Part shown: positions 59,108 through 64,000 of the stretch, piece by piece | Layout of the letters: every line of letters begins with the position of its first letter | Position numbering within the stretch: position 1 is the first letter of the stretch | Origin: Algihabitans sp965233705 | GTDB taxonomy: Bacteria > Pseudomonadota > Alphaproteobacteria > Kiloniellales > DSM-21159 | Length of the DNA: 64,000 nucleotides | Assembly (NCBI GenBank): GCA_965233705.1 | Contig: CBDDTF010000003.1 | Coordinates: 124,001 to 188,000, forward strand | Direction: 5' to 3' | Notes under the pieces: generated by a model | Databases searched by the model: none | What the model saw: the letters and a program-made list of their open reading frames with translations, nothing else | Told to the model about the DNA's origin: nothing | Made by a program: the position numbers and the translations under genes

Positions 59108-59938
59108 ATGCGCGTCGCGTTTCTGGGCGACATCGTCGGGCGGTCGGGGCGGCTGGCCGTCACCGAGCAACTGGGCGAGCTCCGGCGCAAGCTGGACCTG
59201 GATTTCGTCGTCGCCAACGGCGAGAACGCCGCCGGCGGCTTCGGCATAACCGAGAAGGTTTGCGAGGAGCTGTTCGCCGCCGGCGTCGACGCGGTCAGCG
59301 GCGGCAACCACTCCTGGGACCAGCGCGAGGCGCTGTCCTACATCGAGCGGGAGCCGCGGCTGCTGCGGCCGGTCAACTTCCCGGCCGGCACGCCCGGGCG
59401 CGGCGCCGCCGTCTTCGAGGCGCGGCGCGGGCGCAAGGTGCTGCTGGTCAACGTGATGGGTCGCGTCTTCATGGACCCCCTGGACGACCCCTTCGCCGTC
59501 GTGCAGCGCGAGCTGGCGCGCCACACCCTGGGGGCGACGGTCGACTTCGCGCTGGTCGACATCCACGCCGAGGCGACCAGCGAGAAGATGGCGATGGGCC
59601 ACTACCTGGACGGCCGGGTCTCGCTGGTGGTCGGCACCCACAGCCATGTGCCCACGGCCGATGCCCAGGTGCTGCCGGGCGGCACGGCCTATCAGACCGA
59701 CGCCGGCATGTGCGGCGACTACGATTCGGTGATCGGCGTGCAGAAGGAGGTGCCGCTCCAGCGCTTCACCCGCAAGCTGCCGACCGAGCGGATGCAGCCG
59801 GCCGAGGGGCCGGGCACGCTCTGCGGCGTCTTCGTCGAGACCGACGACCGCAGCGGCCTGGCGTGCCGGATCGAGCCGATTCGACTCGGCGGGCGGCTGA
59901 AGCCGGCGCTGCCCGATCCCGCCCTGGCGGCGGAATAG
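59108..59938 (+). CDS. YmdB-family metallophosphoesterase
   Basis: This is a 276-residue dinuclear metal phosphodiesterase (TIGR00282 type). Metal ligands are in VAFLGDIVGRSGRL, NGENAAGG, GGNHSWDQREAL, VDIHAEATSEK and VGTHSHVPTAD. In Bacillus, YmdB is a cyclic-nucleotide phosphodiesterase affecting sporulation and biofilms; here the cellular role is unknown. AAAGGAGG lies just upstream of the ATG. Confidence 0.93.
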   Translation: MRVAFLGDIVGRSGRLAVTEQLGELRRKLDLDFVVANGENAAGGFGITEKVCEELFAAGVDAVSGGNHSWDQREALSYIEREPRLLRPVNFPAGTPGRGAAVFEARRGRKVLLVNVMGRVFMDPLDDPFAVVQRELARHTLGATVDFALVDIHAEATSEKMAMGHYLDGRVSLVVGTHSHVPTADAQVLPGGTAYQTDAGMCGDYDSVIGVQKEVPLQRFTRKLPTERMQPAEGPGTLCGVFVETDDRSGLACRIEPIRLGGRLKPALPDPALAAE

Positions 59939-59944
59939 CCGTCG

Positions 59945-60208
59945 TCAGAGCTGGCCGGCGACGCGCAGGTAGCGGGAGATTTCCTCGTCCAGCAGGCCGG
60001 CCCGGGCGGCGAGCTCGTCGGCGGCGGCGCTGGCGTTGCGCGCGGCCGCGGCGCCGTCCGCCTGGGTGGCCGCGCCGAGCAGGGCGTCGAGGGCGGTCAG
60101 GCTGGACTGGCGGGCGAAGTCGTCGACCAACTGGGCGGCGCGCTCGACGTTGCCGCTGGCGAGATCCTCGGCCAGCTCGCTGGGCAGGGTTTGGGTCGGC
60201 AGCGCCAT
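59945..60208 (-). CDS. Small helical hypothetical protein
   Basis: The 87-residue protein runs from MALPTQTLPSELAEDLASGN to EEISRYLRVAGQL. It is rich in alanine and leucine and predicted helical, without signal peptide or membrane segment. The stop is 7 bases from the convergent YmdB-like gene. I recognise no family. Codon use resembles the neighbours. Confidence 0.5.
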   Translation of the reverse strand: MALPTQTLPSELAEDLASGNVERAAQLVDDFARQSSLTALDALLGAATQADGAAAARNASAAADELAARAGLLDEEISRYLRVAGQL

Positions 60209-60537
60209 CTTTTCGCCTCGCAGATCTTACAGGCCGGCCCGACAGGGGCGACACGGACGCCGGTCGGTGCGCCGCAGGGGCAGGCCGCAGGAGAGTGCGG
60301 CCTGCAGCCTTAACGTCGGCTTAACGCGCGCGCCGGACGCCACCGCGGCACCGCGCTGCGCCGGGGCTTCAATCCGGGGCCGCAGCCTGCTAGAAGCGCG
60401 GCACTCATAATACCGGGCGCGGTCGGGGTGCGCGGGCCGGCGTCGGTGCCGGAGACGATCTTTGTCCCGTGCCGTCGCCTGTCTAGATATGGTATAGCCC
60501 CAACAGTCATCCGGCAGGATGTAGGACCTAAAGAGTC
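60209..60537. other. Intergenic region with CtrA-type box before yebC
   Basis: This gap of about 330 bases holds a perfect TTAA-N7-TTAA box at 60310-60324, a CATAAT-containing AT-richer stretch near 60405-60412, and TATGGTATAG near 60488-60497 as -10 candidates for yebC. No gene is seen. The hypothetical gene's leader also lies here. Confidence 0.5.
60310..60325. promoter_or_regulatory. CtrA-type box (TTAA-N7-TTAAC)
   Basis: TTAA CGTCGGC TTAAC matches the CtrA full consensus. It is about 100 bases from the hypothetical gene start and 210 bases from yebC. Confidence 0.5.
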
Positions 60538-61290
60538 ATGGCAGGTCATTCACAGTTCAAGAACATCATGTTCCGCAAGGGCGCGCAGGACAAGAAGCGC
60601 GCCAAGGAATTCGCGCGGCTGAGCCGCGAGATCACCATCGCGGCCAAGTCGGGCCTGCCCGACGCCGACAAGAACCCGCGGCTGCGGGCGGCGATCCAGG
60701 CGGCGCGCGGCGCCAACATGCCGAAGGACAACATCGAGCGGGCGATCGCCAAGGCGACCGGCGGCGACGACGGCGCCGACCTGGACGAGGTGCGCTACGA
60801 GGGCTACGGCCCGGGCGGCGTGGCGATCATCGTCGAGGCGCTGACCGACAACCGCAACCGCACCGCCTCGGAGGTGCGGGCCGCTTTCTCCAAGCACGGC
60901 GGCAACCTCGGCGAGACCAACTCCGTGTCCTTCATGTTCAATCAGGTCGGCCAGCTCGTCTATCCGGCCGAGGTGGCCGGGGCCGAGGAGGTCTTCGAGG
61001 CGGCGGTCGAGGCCGGTGCCGAGGATGTGGTCAGCTCCGAGGAAACCCACGAGATCCTCTGCCCCGCCGCGGACTTCGCGGCGGTGCGCGAGGCGCTGAG
61101 CGAGCGCTTCGGCCACCCGCGCGAATCCGGGCTGACCTGGAAGCCGATGAGCACCACGCCGATCCAGGACGAGGAGCAGGCCGGCAAGCTGGTCCGCCTG
61201 CTGGGCGTGCTGGACGACAACGACGACGTGCAGCAGGTGGCGGCGAACTTCGAGATCGCCGACGAGGTGCTCGAGCGCCTGACCGCCTGA
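60538..61290 (+). CDS. yebC: YebC/PmpR-family protein
   Basis: This 250-residue protein begins MAGHSQFKNIMFRKGAQDKK, the invariant TACO1/YebC start. It contains IVEALTDNRNRTASEVRAAF and GGNLGETNSVSFMFNQVG, and ends VAANFEIADEVLERLTA. YebC proteins act as DNA-binding regulators or, in recent work, ribosome-associated factors for polyproline translation. It lies 46 bases before ruvC, the classical order. Confidence 0.96.
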   Translation: MAGHSQFKNIMFRKGAQDKKRAKEFARLSREITIAAKSGLPDADKNPRLRAAIQAARGANMPKDNIERAIAKATGGDDGADLDEVRYEGYGPGGVAIIVEALTDNRNRTASEVRAAFSKHGGNLGETNSVSFMFNQVGQLVYPAEVAGAEEVFEAAVEAGAEDVVSSEETHEILCPAADFAAVREALSERFGHPRESGLTWKPMSTTPIQDEEQAGKLVRLLGVLDDNDDVQQVAANFEIADEVLERLTA

Positions 61291-61336
61291 GCCCGGCCCG
61301 CGGCCGGCGCGGCGCCAGGAAGGGGGACGACTCAGA

Positions 61337-61861
61337 ATGCGCGTGATCGGGCTCGATCCCGGGCTGCGCCAGACCGGTTGGGGCGTGATCGAGGCCGAGG
61401 GCAGCCGCCTCAGCCACGTCGCCAACGGCGTGGTGCGCTCCGACGACGCGCGCGACCTGGCCAACCGCCTTGTGCAGTTGCGCCAGGGCATCGCGGCGGT
61501 CTTCGCCGAGTTCGCGCCGGACCAGGCGGCGGTGGAGGAGACCCTGGCGAACCGCAACCCGGGCTCGACCCTGAAGCTCGGCATGGCGCGCGGCATGGCC
61601 CTGCTGGTGCCGGCCGAGGCCGGTATCCCGGTCGCGGAGTACCTGCCGATGATCGTCAAGAAGTCGGTGGTCGGCACCGGCCACGCCAAGAAGGATCAGG
61701 TGGAGATGATGGTCACCCGCCTGCTGCCCGGCTGCCGCATCGCCGCGGCCGACGCCGCCGACGCCCTGGCCGTGGCGATCTGCCACGCGCACATGGCGGC
61801 GACCGGCGCGGCCTGGGGGCGCGGCCGGCGCGATGCCTTGCAGCCGCAGGGGGCGCGATGA
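61337..61861 (+). CDS. ruvC: Holliday junction resolvase RuvC
   Basis: RuvC cleaves Holliday junctions. The 174-residue protein has the first catalytic Asp in RVIGLDPGLRQTGWG, the Glu in AAVEETLANRNPGSTLKLG and the Asp pair in AAADAADALAVAICHAH. A short GRGRRDALQPQGAR tail ends it. It overlaps ruvA by four bases. AAGGGGG lies upstream of the ATG. Confidence 0.97.
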   Translation: MRVIGLDPGLRQTGWGVIEAEGSRLSHVANGVVRSDDARDLANRLVQLRQGIAAVFAEFAPDQAAVEETLANRNPGSTLKLGMARGMALLVPAEAGIPVAEYLPMIVKKSVVGTGHAKKDQVEMMVTRLLPGCRIAAADAADALAVAICHAHMAATGAAWGRGRRDALQPQGAR

Positions 61862-62496
61862 TCGGCAAGCTGACCGGCCTGGTCGACTCCCTCGAGGAGG
61901 ACCGCTGCATTGTCGACGTCGGCGGTGTCGGCTACCTCGTCTTCGCCTCGGCCCGCACCCTCGGCCAGCTCCAGGCGGGGCAGGGTGTCGCGCTGCTGAT
62001 CGAGACCCACGTGCGCGAGGACCACATCCACCTCTTCGGCTTCGCCGAGCGCGGCGAGCGCGAATGGTTCCGCCTGCTCTCCACCGTGCAGGGCGTGGGC
62101 GCGCGGGTGGCGCTGGCCATCCTGTCGGTGCTCTCGCCCGACCAGCTTGCGACCGCCGTGGCGGCGCAGGACAAGGCGGCGGTGGCGCGGGCCAACGGGG
62201 TGGGCCCGAAGCTGGCCGGCCGCATCGTCGCCGAGCTGAAGGACAAGGCCGGCGCGCTGGTCTTCCACGGCGGCCAGCCGGTCGCCGCCGCCGCGGGCGG
62301 CGAGGGCGCGGCCGCGCCGCCCACCGCCGGCGCCGACCTGGCGCAGACCGCCGAGGACGCCGTCTCGGCCCTGGTCAACCTCGGCTACAAGCGCAGCGAG
62401 GCCTTCGCCGCGGTCGCCGCCGCCGGCCGCGAGCTGGGCGGCGAGGCGGAGCTTGACGCCCTGATCCGGGCCGGGCTGCGGGAGCTGGCGCCATGA
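61858..62496 (+). CDS. ruvA: Holliday junction helicase subunit RuvA
   Basis: RuvA binds the junction and loads RuvB. The 212-residue product begins MIGKLTGLVDSLEEDRCIVD. The OB fold is followed by helix-hairpin-helix motifs (LLSTVQGVGARVALAIL, ARANGVGPKLAGRIVAEL) and an acidic, flexible region. The C-terminal RuvB-binding domain (AVSALVNLGYKRSEAFAAV) ends the protein. It overlaps ruvC and ruvB by four bases each. Confidence 0.97.
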   Translation: MIGKLTGLVDSLEEDRCIVDVGGVGYLVFASARTLGQLQAGQGVALLIETHVREDHIHLFGFAERGEREWFRLLSTVQGVGARVALAILSVLSPDQLATAVAAQDKAAVARANGVGPKLAGRIVAELKDKAGALVFHGGQPVAAAAGGEGAAAPPTAGADLAQTAEDAVSALVNLGYKRSEAFAAVAAAGRELGGEAELDALIRAGLRELAP

Positions 62497-63584
62497 GCGA
62501 GGCCCGCGACGCGCGCGAGGCGCGGATGGTCAGTCCCGAGTATGCCGGCGCGCAGGACGCCGGCGCCGACACCTCGCTGCGGCCGCAGAGCCTGGAGGAC
62601 TTCGTCGGCCAGGCGCAGCTCCGCGCCAACCTGCGAGTCTTCATCGAGGCCGCCAAGGCGCGCGGCGAGTCGCTCGACCACGTGCTGTTCTACGGCCCGC
62701 CCGGCCTGGGCAAGACGACCCTGGCGCAGATCGTCGCGCGCGAGCTGGGGGTCGGCTTCCGCGCCACCAGCGGCCCGGTCATCGCGCGGGCCGGCGACCT
62801 AGCGGCGATCCTGACCAACCTGCAGCCGCGCGACGTGCTGTTCATCGACGAGATCCACCGCCTCTCGCCGGCGGTGGAGGAGATCCTCTATCCGGCGATG
62901 GAGGACTTCGAGCTCGACATCATCATCGGCGAGGGGCCGGCGGCCCGCTCGGTGCGCATCGACCTGCCGCCCTTCACCCTGATCGGCGCGACCACCCGTT
63001 CCGGCCTGATCACCCGGCCGCTGCGCGAGCGCTTCGGCATTCCGCTGCGCCTGCAGTTCTACACCCCTGATGAGCTGGAGCTGATCGTCGGGCGCGGCGC
63101 CCGGGTACTCGAGATGGCGCTGACCTCCGAGGGGGCGGGGGAGATCGCCCGCCGCTCGCGCGGCACGCCGCGGGTGGCCGGCCGGCTGCTGCGGCGGGTG
63201 CGCGACTTCGCCGCCGTCGAGGGCGCCGCCGAGGTCGACGCGCGCATCGCCGACGGGGCGCTGCAGCGCCTGGAGGTCGATGCCCGCGGGCTGGACGCCA
63301 TGGACCGGCGCTATCTCGGCTGCCTGGCCCACAACTACGGCGGCGGGCCGGTGGGGGCGGAGACCCTGGCCGCGGCGCTGTCCGAGCAGCGCGACGTGAT
63401 CGAGGAGGTGATCGAGCCCTATCTGCTCCAGCAGGGCCTGCTGCAGCGCACGCCGCGCGGGCGACTGCTGACCCGCAGCGGTTTCGCCTACCTCGGCCTG
63501 GAGGCGCCCAAGGCGCTGGTCGAGCAGCTCGAGCTGCTGGGCGGCGGTGCGCCGGCCGCGGCCGGCGAGGAGGCGCCGGAGTGA
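62493..63584 (+). CDS. ruvB: Holliday junction helicase subunit RuvB
   Basis: RuvB is the AAA+ motor for branch migration. It has 363 residues. Walker A is GPPGLGKTTLAQIVA (about 71), Walker B is VLFIDEIHRLSPAVEE (about 122). Sensor 1 is TLIGATTRSGLITRPLRERFG, and a winged helix follows (TPRGRLLTRSGFAYL). It overlaps ruvA at its start and ybgC at its end. Confidence 0.97.
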   Translation: MSEARDAREARMVSPEYAGAQDAGADTSLRPQSLEDFVGQAQLRANLRVFIEAAKARGESLDHVLFYGPPGLGKTTLAQIVARELGVGFRATSGPVIARAGDLAAILTNLQPRDVLFIDEIHRLSPAVEEILYPAMEDFELDIIIGEGPAARSVRIDLPPFTLIGATTRSGLITRPLRERFGIPLRLQFYTPDELELIVGRGARVLEMALTSEGAGEIARRSRGTPRVAGRLLRRVRDFAAVEGAAEVDARIADGALQRLEVDARGLDAMDRRYLGCLAHNYGGGPVGAETLAAALSEQRDVIEEVIEPYLLQQGLLQRTPRGRLLTRSGFAYLGLEAPKALVEQLELLGGGAPAAAGEEAPE

Positions 63585-64000
63585 CGCCCACGCCGCCCAC
63601 GCCCCCCGAGCTGCTGCCCAACTCCGGCCGCTTCGAGGGGGGCGAGCACGTCCTGCCGCTGCGCGTCTACTACGAGGACACCGACGCCGCCGGCATCGTC
63701 TACTACGCCAACTATCTGAAGTTCGCCGAGCGCGGACGCAGCGAGCTGCTGCGCCTGCTGGAGATCGACCAGATCGCGCTGCGCGAGCGCGAGGGGCTGG
63801 CCTTCGCCGTGCGCCAGGCCAGCGTCGACTACCGCAGCCCGGCGCGGCTCGACGACCTGCTGCTGGTGCGCTCGCGCCTGACCGAGCTGGGCGGCGCGCG
63901 CCTGGCCGCGCGCCAGCGGGTGGAACGCGACGGCCGGCTGCTCGCCGAGGTCGGGGTGCGGGTCGCCTGCCTGCGCCTGACCGATGGCAGACCGGGCCGA
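63581..64000 (+). CDS. ybgC: Tol-Pal-associated acyl-CoA thioesterase YbgC (3' end off window)
   Basis: The GTG start overlaps the ruvB stop (GTGA). The 140 codons seen show the hot-dog thioesterase motif VYYEDTDAAGIVYYANYL with the catalytic Asp (about residues 29-46), AVRQASVDYRSPARLDD and LLAEVGVRVACLRLTDG. The 15-20 residue N-terminal extension is not conserved. ybgC normally opens the ybgC-tolQ-tolR-tolA-tolB-pal operon, expected beyond the right edge. Confidence 0.92.
   Translation, partial: MTPTPPTPPELLPNSGRFEGGEHVLPLRVYYEDTDAAGIVYYANYLKFAERGRSELLRLLEIDQIALREREGLAFAVRQASVDYRSPARLDDLLLVRSRLTELGGARLAARQRVERDGRLLAEVGVRVACLRLTDGRPGR

Overview
The window is a GC-rich, densely coded chromosomal segment from an alphaproteobacterium, most likely Rhodospirillales in the broad sense. 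The signs are the rnpB-mraZ and dcw arrangement, a very long FtsZ linker, the DUF4164-zapA-fau cluster, the efp/inositol-monophosphatase/OmpA/MotA-like cluster, DUF1127 proteins and TTAA-N7-TTAA CtrA-type boxes. No species is claimed. I saw no tRNA, IS element, prophage or CRISPR array.

Layout. 1-1.6 kb (minus): a 60-residue peptide gene with a strong ribosome binding site, followed by a heme-oxygenase-like diiron protein that carries a PqqD/RRE-like C-terminal domain and runs off the left edge. This looks like the start of a peptide-modification operon. 1.6-7.0 kb: palindromic repeats, prmA, a DUF1127 protein, an aminopeptidase P and a pentapeptide-repeat protein. 7.1-32.9 kb (minus): one long cell-envelope and division cluster, transcribed from mraZ down through rsmH, ftsL, ftsI, murE, murF, mraY, murD, ftsW, murG, murC, murB, ddl, ftsQ, ftsA, ftsZ, lpxC, bamD, recN, ligA and a small unknown gene. 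Most neighbours overlap by 1-10 bases. A consensus-like promoter with four TGGG repeats at 10-base spacing (MraZ box) precedes mraZ, and rnpB lies upstream.

34-39.6 kb (plus): a TIGR03364-type FAD oxidoreductase with phosphonoacetaldehyde hydrolase (phosphonate catabolism), then a Gfo/Idh/MocA dehydrogenase, an aldo/keto reductase and a second FAD oxidoreductase. 39.7-45.8 kb (minus): a MotA/ExbB-like protein, a MotB-like protein with a long coiled coil and an OmpA domain, a proline-rich OmpA-like protein, an inositol monophosphatase and EF-P. 46-50 kb (minus): a TRAP transporter (dctP, dctQ, dctM) with an isocitrate-lyase/PEP-mutase-family lyase. 50.3-53.3 kb (minus): a ThiE-like protein, class I aldolase, a conserved unknown and a membrane-bound LytTR regulator facing a DUF2306-like membrane protein. 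54.2-57.4 kb (minus): gap and tkt, which with the aldolase form a carbon-metabolism neighbourhood.

57.8-64 kb (plus): DUF4164 protein, zapA, a possible 6S RNA, fau, a YmdB-like phosphodiesterase, a small unknown (minus), yebC, ruvC-ruvA-ruvB and the start of ybgC, which normally opens the tol-pal operon.

Two features stand out beyond the ordinary gene content. One is the peptide/oxygenase/RRE locus cut by the left edge. The other is the stator-like MotA/MotB pair with a very long coiled coil. Short tandem repeats of 11-17 bases recur in coding linkers and intergenic gaps, and a palindromic dispersed repeat occurs three times.
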